A stretch of DNA of 64,000 nucleotides from contig NW_006920424.1 of the NCBI RefSeq assembly GCF_000344685.1, forward strand, positions 198,030 to 262,029, read 5' to 3'. Numbering within the stretch: the stretch's first letter is position 1; each line of letters opens with the position of its first letter. Position numbers and translations under genes: made by a program. Positions 32,828 through 45,696 of this stretch are shown in pieces. The notes beneath the pieces were generated by a model. The model was not told where the DNA came from. It saw only the letters and a program-made list of their open reading frames with translations, and did no database searches. This DNA is from Gloeophyllum trabeum ATCC 11539 (lineage: Eukaryota; Basidiomycota; Agaricomycetes; Gloeophyllales; Gloeophyllaceae).

Positions 32828-35284
32828 TCATCGCCGTTGGTAGTACGGATCGTACTCCCCACTCGGTTGCTGATGCCCATACCCTCCACCCGAATACCCC
32901 GGACTCATTTCGTCTCGATAGTGCGGATCTGCTAGGCTCACATTACTCTGGTTCCCCCAAGCCATACTTGAATTATCCTGTTTCAAGGGCATGAACGCGC
33001 TTGAATCACTCGTACGAACACCCGCATGGCCCATGGGCATTGACGCCCCCGTCGAGCTCATTGCATACGCAGCGGATGTGTTCCCAGCACGCGCAGCTCG
33101 CCTTCTCCGGGCCATGCAAATACCGAATAACGCACCGATGACGCCTACGACAGCGATCGCGGCAACAATCCCGCCGATGATTGCACCAGTGTGGGTAGAG
33201 CTTCCAGAGCTGTCCTTGTCGCCACTGCCACTCGAGCCGCTACCTGTTCCCTTGGCGGAATCCAGGCGGACGTTGGCAGGCAGAGAACTTGCTGCGCTGG
33301 TAGGTTGCGTGCCGATCTGGCCGTTGCCTACGGTAACCATTGTACCATTGCTGGGAATGCCGTTGACAACGACAAACACTAAGGCGGGACCGGGTTGGAA
33401 TAGGTTTGCATTAGGAGGGGCTTGTGCGGTGTGCAATACGATGGATCCATCGGAGTTTACGGTATACGTGTTGTTGAGTTGCAGAGCGCGCTGACCCATG
33501 TTCATGGCATGGGTTGTCCAACCAGGACGCATCAGCATCACCGTGGTGTTGTCAGCGGCGTCGTTGGCGGATCCAGAGTAACTGGATGCGGGGATGGTAA
33601 TGTCGAAGTAGTCGCCCCCGTATGAGATAGTCTTGGGAATACCAGAGGGGGAGGGGCGGGTAGAAGCGGAGAAGTAAGGGGGGTAGAAGATCTCGGCCTT
33701 GTAAGTTGTGGGGAAAACGGTGCTCAAGTTGACATCGACGTTGGGGTTGGAACCAGCAATCATAACCGAAGCGTCAGGAAGCAGAATAGCAGACGAGTGG
33801 TAAAGACGAGGGATGGTGGACGAGCCAAGACCGTCACGAGACCAACGCGAGCCCTTGGGTGCGGTGGGGTCGTAGATAGCGGGAGTCAACACGGGGCCAG
33901 CAGCCAGCGACATACCGTAGGGCATGTCACTGTAGTTGGGAGTCTCTGTGGTCGCGGTGGAGTAGCCAGCAGTTCCATTAAGGCCACCGTTGACGACGAG
34001 CATCTTGCCATTGGGGAGAGCGATGAACTGACCCATGGTGCGACCTTCCGGCATATCATCATCCTGTTCGTATACTGGCGACGAGCCATCCTCAGGTTCA
34101 GGAGTGATGCGCTGGCAGTCCTTAGATGCGGGGTAGTCCCAGGTGTTGATGTTAGGGAAGGAGTAATTACCCCACTGCTCATCGTTCATGTCAGAACCGC
34201 CGCAGAAGATGATCGTAGGGTTCCAGTTGTTGGCGGGAGTCAGCGGGAGCATGGCAGTCGCACCCGAGGCAGGATAAACACGAACAACGTTGCCAGGCAT
34301 GTCGGGGAGAGGCGTCTCGGTGTTAGTGTTCGGGTCCCAGAGCACTATGCGGAGTTATGAGCTGCTGTCGGTAATTATAAAGGGAGTGACTTACTCGTAG
34401 AGATGTTGGCCTGCACGAACATTTTGCCGGAGGGCATCATGAATGTGTGGGCATAGGCGTTAAGACCGGAAGTCTTGATCATGAACTGCATGACTTGCGG
34501 TTCCTTCCCATTGCTGGGGTAGAACTCGTACGTCGGCTCAGCAGCACCTCCCTCGTAAGCCGGATCGGTGTTGGGATAGTTCCTGTTGATGTAACCACCG
34601 TTCACGAAACCACCGATGAGAACAACCGTTCCATCACCCATCGCCTCAGCGGCCGAGTACCATCGCTGCTTCTGCATACTAAGGACAGCAGGGTTGTCGA
34701 ACCATTGGCAGTCTGCTGATGCGAAGTTGTCGGAGCTCGTACAGGGGTTGATGACACGGATGGCTTTCGTGCCGTCGTAGTCTTGGTAGGTCTCGTCGTA
34801 CGCACCGGAGCCAGCAGCATTCCGCTGTGAACCGATGTTGCCTCCAGGGCCGATGGCGCCGTTTCCACCGAAGGTAGCGTATGAGCCGTTCGGTAGATGC
34901 ATTCCTGACGCACAGAAAGCGTTCGTGACGAGATTCATGGTCGTCGCGGTACGCGAGTTGATGTCCCTGCAGTACCTTCAGAGACCAGTACGGAAGAAGG
35001 TTCACTGACTGACACGCACCATACTGAGGCCGATGCTGGGTGGCCGTCGATCTGCGCTGCATTACCCTCTACTTTGTCGATGATGTAGACCTTCTCTTCG
35101 TTACCGAGGAACATCTGCGCCGGCTATTCAATGCGAAGATCTTCCAACATAGCCAAGTAGAACGCACCATCATTGCGCTGACTAGTGTATCGCCGACCTC
35201 TACAATAGAGCCGGCGCTCTGCGCGCTGGTTTCCGAGGCTGTTGCTAGCCATAAGGCAAGGAGCGAAAGGGGCGATATTAACAT
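32828..35284 (-). CDS. Membrane-anchored copper radical oxidase (glyoxal oxidase family, AA5_1)
   Basis: Four exons: 35284-35168, 35123-35020, 34966-34395 and 34344-32828; 769 aa. A signal peptide covers about residues 1-22. The glyoxal oxidase N-terminal region starts MFLGNEEKVYIIDKVEGNAAQ. All radical-copper ligands expected from the family are visible: Cys92 (before ASGMHLPNG), Tyr177 (QRWYSAAEA), Tyr446-His447 (PRLYHSSA) and His543 (GWTTHAMN). The Cys-Tyr pair forms the cross-linked radical cofactor. The enzyme oxidises aldehydes or alcohols to give H2O2 for lignin peroxidases. Unlike secreted glyoxal oxidase, a Gly/Ser linker leads to one membrane segment (about 652-675) followed by MARRRR and a cytosolic Gly/Ser/Tyr tail. 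That suggests anchoring in the plasma membrane. Confidence 0.93.
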
Positions 35285-38177
35285 CGTGAAAGTCGTTGCG
35301 AATGACGAGGCTCCCAGTCCAGGTAATAAAGGAGGTCTAGTAAGAAAATAGAGGGTATTAGGGACCGGAGAATGGAGGGCGAGGAGGAGGTCGAGGTAAA
35401 AGAGAGTGTTGGCTGTTGGGGTGTGTTTTGGCCGCCTGCCAACCTGTGTGCTTATTATATCCAGGCCGAACCTATGCCGACACCCAGGACCCCGTAACTC
35501 CTTTATTCCGTTTACGGCCCCGCCCTTCCGGGGTCCGCGCGGGGAATCGCGCCCACGAGTCCAAGTCCCAGCCAGACGCTCTGTCGGTCATTCCAGAGCA
35601 ACCTGGCCAACGCTTGGGGTGCTCTCAAACACTTGTCTAACAGCTTCTGCGTAGGGTCGTCTTTGCGGCGTACGACATGCACAAGGTCGTTCCACAGCGC
35701 ACAGTTTACCATTTTTCTTGCGCCCAGCACTGCAGATCTCCATGCTGAAAGATACTCAGGCGTCGGCATCGCTCCTATTTTTATTATCAACATTTTTGCA
35801 GCTTCTATAAATACGAGGCGCATGGCTTCCAAGGCAATGGCTGATTGATATGTTCCTCACTGTCCAGCCGTCCACTGGCCGTCTTATGAATGTCCGGCCG
35901 TGTGTAAAACAGGAGGATGTCTGATTCAGAAAATGCCTCATATAAAAAATTCCCTTGACGTCACGGAGTGAAGCTCAAGGCACCGGGGAACAGTACTAGT
36001 GAGTTTTGGCTCGCCATATACCCCGGGCGCTCGAGGTATACGAATGCAAGTCGAAATCGTGTCGAATGGAAGGACGCGAGTATCGCAGTGCCACACGGAC
36101 GAAGATACCCGCATTCGGAAGCAGAATGTCCGTTACGTCGATGTTTATCCATACCGTTGTCCGAGTAAACTAGAATGACAACGTCCATACCCAACCATTC
36201 AACAAGGTTCGGACTGCACTCAGGCGTCAAGTTGAAGGGTCCTCCTTCTCGAGGCAACGCCACCACACACGACTAGCAGACAGCCTAGCTCGATTTGCAT
36301 TGCTATGCGGGAAAGCGCCTGTTCTCCGGACTCGATCTCTGTGAGGCGCGCACTTTCTGAGTGTTCCTCGGCGAACTCATGCCATGTCCCTCTCACATGC
36401 CCTGAGATTCAGCGTCAACAACGCTTTCTGAGCGTTCCACCCAGCGGCGTCGTCCAACCTACGGTTATCCACAGGAACGCATTACATCCTCAATGGACTA
36501 GCTGCTGTGTTACTGCGTATCTACAGGCAGCCGCGGGCGCTGGACTTTATCTACGGCAGATCTCAGTCGCCGACTCTGACCTCAGGCAGGTCGCGCGTTT
36601 CTTGTCCCCACTTCATAGCTTCAAGGAGGGCTACTCCCCGCGGCTCCGAAATGTCAAGTACAGAGGTTCATGTACTCGTTCCAAATCCGACCACGAATCT
36701 ATGTGTTATATAAATACCGACCACCTCTTCATGAACGTTTAGTTTGACTCCGGGGAAGGTCCTTCCGGAGAGATATCGGCACCTACCCCAACATATCCGT
36801 GCTCATGACAACAGCAAGGCAAACCCGGAGAAATCACACAGACGGTTGGGAATCTCTTTTGCTGACTGACATCGGCGTCTGTTCGGGCTTCCAATAGTAC
36901 GTTCGCTTTTGCGGGGGACGATCCGAACGAAGTGTCTCGAACATACCGCCAGTGTATGGGTTGCTTCGTATTCCCACCTGTGAGGAGCTAACTTTGCGGT
37001 CTTGCGCCATCGCTGTGCAAGCGACAATCGAAGAGATACTGCAAGTCGAGGTGAGCTGGGGCTTCAAACGAGATGCAGTCTTTTGATCTACCCACAGTCG
37101 AGGCTGTGACATCGACCGTTATCATGCCATGTCCATCTGATGCACTGCACTCACTCTCCCACATCTCAGTTACTCCAATCCACGACGAGTGCGACAATCA
37201 TCAAGTCTTGAAGACCATCTAGCGGCGGTCGCATGTCCCAAATCAGATCCAGACACGGTAGGAAGCAGCAGCAGGTCTACAGCATTCCTGGCACGGTATT
37301 TAGCTATCGATAACTCGTGTCACCTATGGCCAGCGTCGTGGGGAGCTATCTCGCTAGCCGCCCGCTCTGAACGTTCTGGGTGAGCGTAAGTTGAAGTGGA
37401 ATTGCGAATGAACCTTGATCGAGGTTGAGTGCGTTCATCACTGAGAGCGAACCATTACCCTGCCGCGTACTCATCCATCGGTATCGCAGGTCAACCGAAC
37501 TGGAGATTCGAACGCGACAGGATACAGAACTGAAGTTCGGTCGCCACGTACTGGTTTGCGGCGCTACCCATGGTGCCCACAACAGGCGTTCGGGATACCG
37601 CAGTTGCGTATCTGAGCAGACGATAGAAGGTCGTCCCCGTGGAAGATATGCTTTTGCAGCTGTAGCCCGGCCGGCTTCCTGAACAGAAGCGCGCGTCATA
37701 GGTGCTCAGTCCAAAGATAAACCTTGAAACGTACGTCGAGGAGGTAGGTCACCCCCCAATTCTTCGCCCAACTCTCCTCCCTCTTATATCGCGGAGGTCT
37801 TGATCTCCACGCTGCCCAATGTAACGATCTCCTCAACGTTTGTGTACCTGACCGCGACTACTGCAGCAATAATCACTTGGCATTCGGCCCCACAAAGGAG
37901 GGCCGACATTCTGCCATTGCATTGAGAAGGCAGTTATAAAGCGGAGTACCGGGCCAATGTGACCAAGTACGTTCAGTACGATAGGCCGAGGGACGCGACA
38001 CGACGGCCAGCCATTCCTCACACAAGAACACAAGAAGGACGCGCGAAGTGACACGAGGAACATCATTGCTTGCAAGCTACAACAGGATTCAGAGATAACA
38101 TGCAACAGAAGTATATCGAGAACATGAACCGAAGCACGACACGTAACGTGCATTATTACGATACCAATTCCGCGATT
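35285..38177. other. Sparse 2.9-kb region with weak coding-like fragments
   Basis: A minus-strand stretch at 35512-35832 (including EAAKMLIIKIGAMPTPEYLS) and one at 35961-36266 look protein-like but have no splice context or recognised domain. Minus-strand 37346-37699 is similar in character. They may be relics of old genes. No RNA gene or mobile-element terminus was recognised. Confidence 0.4.
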
Positions 38178-39129
38178 TCACCAGTCAAACCAATTCTCCA
38201 GCGTATCCGGATCGAAAGGCCAATACTGGGGTTGGACGCCAGGCGTGGGCATAAGACGCACTCGAGCCGGGTCACGTCTTGAATCCGGAAACAGGTACGG
38301 CCGTCTAGCCTCCACATTCCTTGCAGCAGCCCTAAGCCTTCGATCTGCGGGGCGTAAGGAGCCTGGTTCGGCTTGAAATATTGTCAGGAATCCGTGGCAT
38401 AGCCGATAAAAGTTATCGGGGCTCGCGATGCTGGGAGAAGGGAAGGAAACGAAGATTGCGGCCCAGATGCCGTTGTTCTCGTCTATGTAGGGTATGGTAT
38501 CGTAAACCATCATATCATCCATGTGAGCGGCGGCAGGGGGCTCGGGGACGACTAGGCTAGGGGCGGGTACGGGAGGCTGCGTAGCAGCGGAGTCATTATC
38601 AGTCGCCTCGGCGTCCGGTGCAGGGAAAGACTCGTCCGGTCCGGCAACAGCTTGAGTAACGCCTACTTCACAGACAGCAGCTACCGCAGTACTCGGGACC
38701 GTACTAGACACCGAAGTCTCAGCAGATCGAGAGTCAAAGGTACTCGGAGGAAGGAGGCCAGAACGCGGGGTCTCTTGGTCGCCGGCCACCTTCCGTTTCT
38801 TGACCAACTTGGAAATAGCAGGCGGGGCTTCATGTTGCAGTCGGTCAGGTGAATCAGAAGGACCGGTCAGTGGTCGCATGCCACCCTCATCCTGCTCTCC
38901 CGCCTCTTCGGACAGCGAGGACACGCGTCGCTTACTGCCACGGTAGTCAGGTCGCGTAGGCGAAGGAAGCAACATGGACTCCACCGCCTCCTCGCTGGAG
39001 AACTCCGGACGTTTCTTTGCTACGTTCAAGCGTAAGGGGGTGCCCTTCTTAGGCGATCTGCGCGGAACACATTCATCAGACACAATTACCCCATGAGACA
39101 TACACTCACGTATTCTCCTTGTCAGTCAT
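38178..39129 (-). CDS. Hypothetical protein, two exons, disordered N-terminal half
   Basis: Exon 1 is 39129-39110 (MTDKEN plus a split codon) and exon 2 is 39057-38178, joined by a GTGAGT..CGCAG intron; 299 aa. Residues about 1-180 are Ser/Pro/Glu-rich with basic patches (SPKKGTPLRLNVAKKRP, LVKKRKV) that could be nuclear signals. The last about 110 residues look folded: MVYDTIPYIDENNGIWAA, FYRLCHGFLTIFQ, then an Arg-rich helix and PQYWPFDPDTLENWFDW at the end. I do not recognise the family. Confidence 0.65.
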
Positions 39130-39589
39130 AACGTCTGCAGCAAGCGCAGAGCTGGAAAGGGAATTTGTACTGCGATGTGGCATCGCCGGGAAAGGCCAGT
39201 GGCTTGTTAAGGACGGTTGTCACTCATAACACCTGTGTGTGTTAGGTGTGACGGGAGCCAAAAAGGATACATACAGTAGGTGGTGCGCGCGTATAGGGAT
39301 CGTCGTCCAAACAGTCTGAATACGTCCGACTGGTTCCATGACGAACACAGGGATCAGGTGCGCAACCCTGCACCGTAAATGTCTGAAGGTGCATCGGCGT
39401 CAGCAGCAAATGCAACTTTCCAGGGAGAATGTCCCCTTACATTCTAGCATTCGAAGTAACCATTACCACAATCAACGCTGTACGCCTCGGCACCAGAGAC
39501 TCGACTTCGGATGGGCATCCTGGGAGATACAGTACTGGTGGATGAAGCGCGCAGCAGTATCGACCTGGCAGTTGATTCCCAGTAAATTG

Positions 39590-40885
39590 ACAGGCTTCGG
39601 GAGATCGAATATGACTGTGAGCCGTCCAGGTTCCAGACGCCAGGTGAGGAGCACGTTCGACGAGTTGTTCCAAAGTGATAAGCATTTCGTTGCCGTATTC
39701 CGAGCAGTGAACAATGGGAATATAAGCCGATGGTTGCCAACAGACTTGCAACAGACTGCTTGAAAGTGACAAATCAGTCAGAACGAAACAAGACCAAAAA
39801 GGTGAGACGCGCAGATTATGGCTGGACGGATGTACCCGGCAGTTCGTGTTTTTCGCACGTACGGCTACCCACCTCTCCTTCCGCTTTCTCTCCCTCTCTC
39901 AAGAAATCCTCTATAAAAGTTGCCTCGAATCCTGCTAGAGATACGATCGCGAAAACCCCCAGTGTGTATCCGTGACATTTCAGAAAAGAGCGCCCATCAC
40001 GAGCCACGCCAAAATTGCCCCCGAGAGGCGTCGGAAGATATCGCAGCTCATCGCCCAAACAAAACAGTGCTTGGATGGCTGGTAGAAATACGCCCAACGA
40101 TCATGGATAAGCCATGTTCATGATCGTGGACGCCGGTTGCCACGGCCAGACCAGACAGTGGGACGACTCTAAGGTTTCGTTGGGGGAACGAGGTCCATGT
40201 CGGTGAATGATTGATGTGAGGCAATATGTCGTGGATATATGCAGGGCAAGTGCTTGTAGATACCGCACCAGATTGTACCATCACAGCGTGTGCCAGTGGC
40301 CACGAGTGCCTGGCGTCAAGGGAGAGGGCCAGGTGTGTCACGCGGCAACTCTCTGCACGCACATATACTGAACCGCGGGAGGGCCTCTGTAGATAATGCA
40401 AGATAGGGGGGCTACATAGTAGTACCAAGTATTGATACGATACGAACGCAATGCATTCCAACAATACGGCTGTCTTAACAGGCCAAAGAAAGACTGTAAG
40501 AACGTCGCTCTGAGAGAGTGGGAACTTACGCTAATCACGCGACTATAGGTAATGTTACGAGTTGGCCTTGAGCTGCCTTCAGTGGCGCCCATCAGAGGTG
40601 TTTCGTGGCAAGGAGGAAGTGCCACAAAAGCGATGCACGAAATACAACAGATGTCCAAGAATGGCCTGAGACACTCTGGCTTGCCAACCGAGGAAGACAA
40701 AGGTTTGGGGTCTACCTCGAACCAACGTGGGACTTAGCGAAATGGTGCCACAGGCGCAAAACAATGGGAATGCCTGTTCTAGGCAACCCCTCGTCATCGC
40801 TACGCTTTGAACGCGTCCTCGCGCTGTTTGCCACCCTGGCCGCGTTGTAGGTCCCCCCGGTGCATATAAAATCTGACAGCGCCCT
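39590..40885 (+). repeat. Diverged inverted duplicate of 56235-57590 (shared promoter block)
   Basis: Read forward, this block matches the reverse complement of 56235-57590 over its whole length with scattered substitutions and small indels. Examples are GGAAGATATCGCAGCTCATC (40031), GGTTTGGGGTCTACCTCGAA (40703) and AATGGGAATGCCTGTTCTAG (40763). It contains no intact gene. A minus-strand frame at 39472-39714 is open here but broken in the other copy. Its right end carries the TATA box and GTGCCAC words shared with the 54106-56139 gene promoter. Confidence 0.8.
40865..40871 (+). promoter_or_regulatory. TATA box in the duplicated promoter block
   Basis: TATAAAA lies downstream of AACGCGTCC and AGGTCCCCC words. 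The same order is found in reverse orientation before the 56139 start (TATAAGA at 56251-56257). The AACGCGTCC/CGCGTTATTTGCT part also precedes the 63833 start. Confidence 0.55.
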
Positions 40886-41087
40886 GTTCATTTTTCGTTA
40901 CTCTATCTTTCTCGCCCTCCTTCGCGACCCTAATCTCATGCCTTTGCTTTGACCTGCGCTGCTCATCGTTGACCTTACTTCGCTTGTATATCCCACGTCC
41001 TGATTCTCTGGATATCCGAACCAGTCTCTTAACTTCCCAACGACAATCAGTTGGCGCCATTCTATTGGGCTCTTAGGTGGCAAACAT

Positions 41088-41592
41088 GCCCTGCTACTGT
41101 GGCTACATGCTGTATGCTACTTGCTTCCCCGGTAAAGACTCTGCTCACGTATTATATAGGAAGGTCCCACTTTCTTCCTCCACGGAGTCGCTCGCGAATC
41201 CCGAAGACGCCATGTGCGACCACTCGGACTCAGAACACGATGCTGGGGACTCGGAGAACTCCGGTCCTCAAGCATTGGCGGGTCGTTATGGGTCAAACAA
41301 TACCGAAGACAGTGCCAATGACCAAGGCGGTAATACGCATCCGGGAGACCAAGCGGTCCTCGGCGAAGGCCGTCCGCAAACTCGCTTAGTAGACCCCTAC
41401 GCCGATATGGAGACGGAGAGCGAGAGCGAGGACTCGGACGTTTCGATTATTTCGATTGAAGAGGAAAAGGCCGACAGATCCGTCACTGGTACGTATCTGC
41501 GTCATCCTAGTTTGACCTCACGATTGCCTGATTCGCGCTTCGTACCTCATCCCAGTCTTACAGCAGAGGCAAGGCCGGCCCATTCTAAGTGA
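41088..41592 (+). CDS. Acidic hypothetical protein; exon limits uncertain
   Basis: The frame is open from 41077 to 41592. The first ATG is at 41088 and the next well-placed one at 41212, which begins MCDHSDSEHDAGDSENSG. The protein is rich in Ser, Asp and Glu, with METESESEDSDVSIISIEEE near the end. A good donor (GTACGT at about 41490) suggests splicing to the basic, Gly/Arg-rich open segment around 41600-41809 (GPSRRRGGRSGG), but no acceptor keeps that frame, so the 3' end is unresolved. It sits behind the promoter block shared with the acidic zinc-finger genes, although its sequence does not clearly align with them. Function unknown. Confidence 0.4.
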
Positions 41593-41809
41593 GGATGCGG
41601 GTGCAACGTCTCATGTGCCCGAGGATGAGGACGACCAGGCCCCAGGTCCGTCTCGTCGCCGTGGTGGTAGGAGCGGTGGGTCTCCAGATGTAAGATACTC
41701 ATTCAGCCGTACTGACGTGAATAATAGCTGTCAGCCGAGCAGTCAGGCCTCGGCCTCCGAAGTCGAAGAAAAGGAAGTCGTAAGGCCGGGAGGGCAGGGA
41801 GGGCGATAA

Positions 41810-43598
41810 TGGACTGTCCGTCGGTTGTACAGTCACTGCACCAGTACTCGATCACACATTGGCTGCATCCATGTTGTTATAGGACTCTTGTATCCATAGC
41901 TGCCTCGAATTTTATTCGCATTTCACGATCTTCACTTCGTCTGACTGCGTATGCACTTGGTGTCTCGATTCCTGATAACCTTTTTTTCGAGCCGCATTTC
42001 TACTGGCTTTTTCTACCGGGGGAGATCGTAGCTATCGTGGCAGAAGAGTTTCAGTGGATATAGATACCGTATTTCGATGCGTTCATCATACTGTACTACG
42101 ATAACGCCATCTTGCGTTCGGTATACTTAATCCTCCATCAATTTCCCCAGGCGCTCTCCGTTGCGACAAACCTGTACGCTGAATCAGCTGCGACACGGCG
42201 GTCTCATCGTCTAGAGTGTACTGCTGGCAAATCCGCGAGGCGCCACTTGCTGCTGACCTGTTCGTGTTGCGCTCTTATGGCCAGCTCGCCGTGACAACCC
42301 AAGTTGTCCAAACTGCAAGAACGGCCCGAGTTTCCCAACGGGCGATGAACTACAGCACTGATACTGTACTTTGGGACATTAAGCTTGCGTCCTCTGTGGA
42401 GGACCACCTGTGACCAAGACGACCGGACTGACGCGTCAACTTGGCGCACTTAGCCCGCTCTTGATCCTTCCAGTCCCTCCTTACCGCACTACTTCATGCA
42501 CTCCGTGATCACTCACTCAGTCGGCGCCCGGGATGGGTCAGGAGGCAGAGGACTTAGATTCTGGCAACATCTGCAGGCCTCTACTAGCTTCAAGGCATCA
42601 AAACGCAGCGGCAGGATTCCACGGGAATCCTTGTTGATCGACACCGTCGACTGTTCATCTTTCCCCGGGGATGATTGATTGGGGAGGGCAATCATTCTTT
42701 GATAACCGGTCATGCAAGGCGAAGGCCATTGGCTTGCCATCCCTTTTGCACAATTATATAGAAAGGAATCTCGCGCAGCTCGGGAGAGCTCGGGACCAAC
42801 CACTAGGCTCGTTGCGTACCTGGATACACAAGGTAAAATCCGGTGGAATGTCCTCTACCTCCTTACTTGCACTTGGAGTTCATACAACATCAAAACGTCC
42901 TGGCCCGGGGTGTCCCTGACCGGAACACCGCGCTCATGTGTTCATCCGTCTCGACTGTGCGCATCATTCCTGATGGCACCCTTGCTATATTTAGAATCGG
43001 CTGTTGGGCGACGCATGCTACCACAAGTTGCTCGGGGACCCTACTTCAGTATACTCAGGCTTTTTCCTGGTCTTACAGCCGACCTTGTCGGCAGTGAGGT
43101 CGCGGCCGTGAAGCTTGTGCTCGAGTTCAAGTGTTTACAATCTTGCCAGGAATACGCTTGGCATGATTGCACTGTCACAATGGGTTGATTCCACCTCCGA
43201 CGAGACGACCGCGAGCTTGATCACGACGCCAGGAACTGCATTCCATGCGCTTACCGCTCGTTATATGTGGGTCATTCCATACCGAATCCCTGAACACACC
43301 CTCTAATTTCCTCCGAAAATGCAATAGCATCACTTTCCCAGCGACATGAAGCCTCAATCCATTCTTATGTGTTCTTCCCCTTGGCGTCCGAGTTTAATTT
43401 GCGGACTGGGCTCTTCTATTACAGAAGAAAAGGCAAGGTGATCACTGCGCCTGATGCGGTCTTGACCTGCCATTGAGTTTCCATCAATTTCCGAAGGCAT
43501 TTCATGGGGATTGGTCACGCTGATCCGCCCCGCATGCTGCACACAAACTGAGGTCATACTAGATTCATTCCATTGCGAGCCCAGCTCACTGTCTCAGG
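41810..43598. other. Intergenic region, no gene recognised
   Basis: Only short ORFs on both strands without domains or splice continuity. The right end is the promoter of the secreted protein gene. Confidence 0.5.
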
Positions 43599-43606
43599 TA
43601 TAAAAG
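43599..43606 (+). promoter_or_regulatory. TATA box of the secreted cysteine-rich protein gene
   Basis: TATAAAAG lies 95 bp upstream of the ATG, an unusually clean core promoter. Confidence 0.7.
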
Positions 43607-43693
43607 AGGCGTGCTAGCCAGCAAATTCATTCAGCTCGCTCATCCATCGAGACTAAACCCCACTTCACCCCATATAACTCCACACCTCTGACC

Positions 43694-44368
43694 ATGGTCA
43701 AGCTCTCTATCTCCGCTGTCCTGGCGGGCCTCGTCGGCTATGCGCTCGCCGAGTCTCACACCATTTCTGTAAGTTGTCCCCGTATGTTCATGTGTTTACC
43801 CCAGGACCATATTCATGCATCGCTGCTGTAGATGACGAACAACTGTGGCTCTGGCAGGCCCGTCTTCCTCTACCAGGGTCACCCTAATCCCCAAGGTCCT
43901 ACTACTATCAACGGACAAGTCCTCGGCGGTATCGCTTGGTTGGACGGTTTCTCTGGCGCCAACTGCCTGAGCTCCGGCGTCAACTGCGGCGCGGTCGAGT
44001 TCACTCTCCGCAACGATGCTCCCAACCAGAACGCGGCGGACTTCACCCTCGAAGCTGATGCTTCCCTCGGGAACCACCGCTTGTACGCGCCGCTGTCCAG
44101 ACTCGGCTGTCACTATGTGCTGATGAAATCCGGATCTTTGTAGCACCTATCCCATGAGGTACCAGTACACCGGCGGCGGAGCCTGCAATGGCATCAGCGA
44201 CAACTGCCCGTCTGCTAACAACTGCCCGCACGCATTCACGCAGCCGACGAACGGCACGCCGTTGCAATGCCTAGGCCAGGACGCTGGGGTGAGTACTCCC
44301 TCCACAGCTGCGGTGGGACGAAGGTCCTGAACCTGCTCGATTTCTAGATCCACATCACCTTCTGCTAA
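43694..44368 (+). CDS. Small secreted cysteine-rich protein ('glycopeptide'/thaumatin-like type)
   Basis: Four exons: 43694-43768, 43832-44082, 44144-44288 and 44348-44368; 163 aa. A signal peptide covers about residues 1-19 (MVKLSISAVLAGLVGYALA). The mature part starts ESHTISMTNNCGSGRPVF, has ANCLSSGVNCGAVEFTLRND, then YTGGGACNG, DNCPSANNCPHAF, LQCLGQD, and ends IHITFC. Paired cysteines and the start/end motifs fit a basidiomycete family usually named 'glycopeptide', distantly thaumatin-like. Its role is unknown; a secreted effector or wall-associated protein is plausible. The last exon codes only seven codons including the stop. A decayed copy lies at 59488-59840. Confidence 0.88.
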
Positions 44369-45696
44369 ACTTCCCACGTGGCCAACAAGGTCATCCTGGG
44401 ATAACGATGATTTGCTTGACATGGCTGTATGAGGCTCTGGGCTATATAGTTGCGAGAGTATGGCTTGTAAAAATAAAGGGTCTGCAGTACCCCACAATAA
44501 ATTGGATTGCGAACTCGTACAGTCCTCGAAGCCTGCTTGTGGCCCTTGGGCAGTTTCGTCCGTCCCAATGGTTGGATGCGTGCTCTCAGGTGACTCAGCT
44601 CAAAGTCTGTGCGTACTAAGCATGACCACCGAACCCGGAGGACCAATCAGTCTGGGATTGCGATGGAGAGGCGGAATCGAAGAAACTTCGCCAAAGTATC
44701 GTGAGGTCATCTCCGACTAGGACCTTGTTGGGCTCTAAACACCTGTTAAATTACAGGAAGGCAGAACTGCCGAGAGTGGGCCTCTTCACTCAGTGGAAGT
44801 TTACCATATTATTGATGTTTACATTGTAGCGTCAACTGCCAATAATCTGCGCGAAGCCAGTCACTACTATATACTCAAGAATTTATAACACGCTGGGCCG
44901 CCGCTGGGCAGAGACTTACGCCTCAGGCTCTCTGCGATTAATATTGGCCCCTCTAAAATGATTCGAAAGTGCGTATACCAGACTGAAACTGGCACCCAAA
45001 GTCGTTTTCAGCCCGTTCCTTCATTCTACAGCATTGTTAGTTCGAGCAGCAAGCCGGCATGCCCGAGCGCACCGAGACTCCGTCTGGAGGTTCCCACTGA
45101 TCCGACTCATTCGAAGCAAGCATTCGGGTGCGCATTGGGCGTGTATTCTGGGGCGTAGCAATATTTACTATTGTCTCTGGCATTTCAAATATTCGCTAGA
45201 AGGGCTGCTTAATCAGGGTCGCTTCTTGACGAGATTGATAAGTTCAACCCTCGCGCTGCTCACCAGCACTCAAGACGGCCGCGTATAGCTTGGATATCAC
45301 GGGGCTCTCTTGCTCCATCTTGAGTAGGTCTGTACGGATATTGCTGAGAAATACTGCTAAACTTGAACAGGGGTCCTGAGCGACAGCCTTTCTGTCTATC
45401 TTCGCATTCAAGAAGCGCAGGTGAGAACAGAACTCGTGTCTAACCTCTCCTATCAATCAGGGAGTATGCTATTGCATTTCTCAGCGATCACATCCTAGCT
45501 GAGCGGTGCCGACCTCACCGAAGACACTGGTGTGTGAGAGGAGTTTTGAGGCCCAGGACGCTTGATCCGATTATCGCAGCTCTGGTTCTGCACATGCTTT
45601 CAGAATCTGTCTACATCAGCATCTTGGGCCATAAATGAGAGAGCAAAAGCAAGAAATTCGCCCGCGCCGCACCCCATCGAACTTGAATTATTACCG
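44369..45696. other. Intergenic region, no gene recognised
   Basis: AT-rich, short ORFs only. An upstream exon of the broken gene at 45697 may lie here but could not be identified. Confidence 0.45.
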
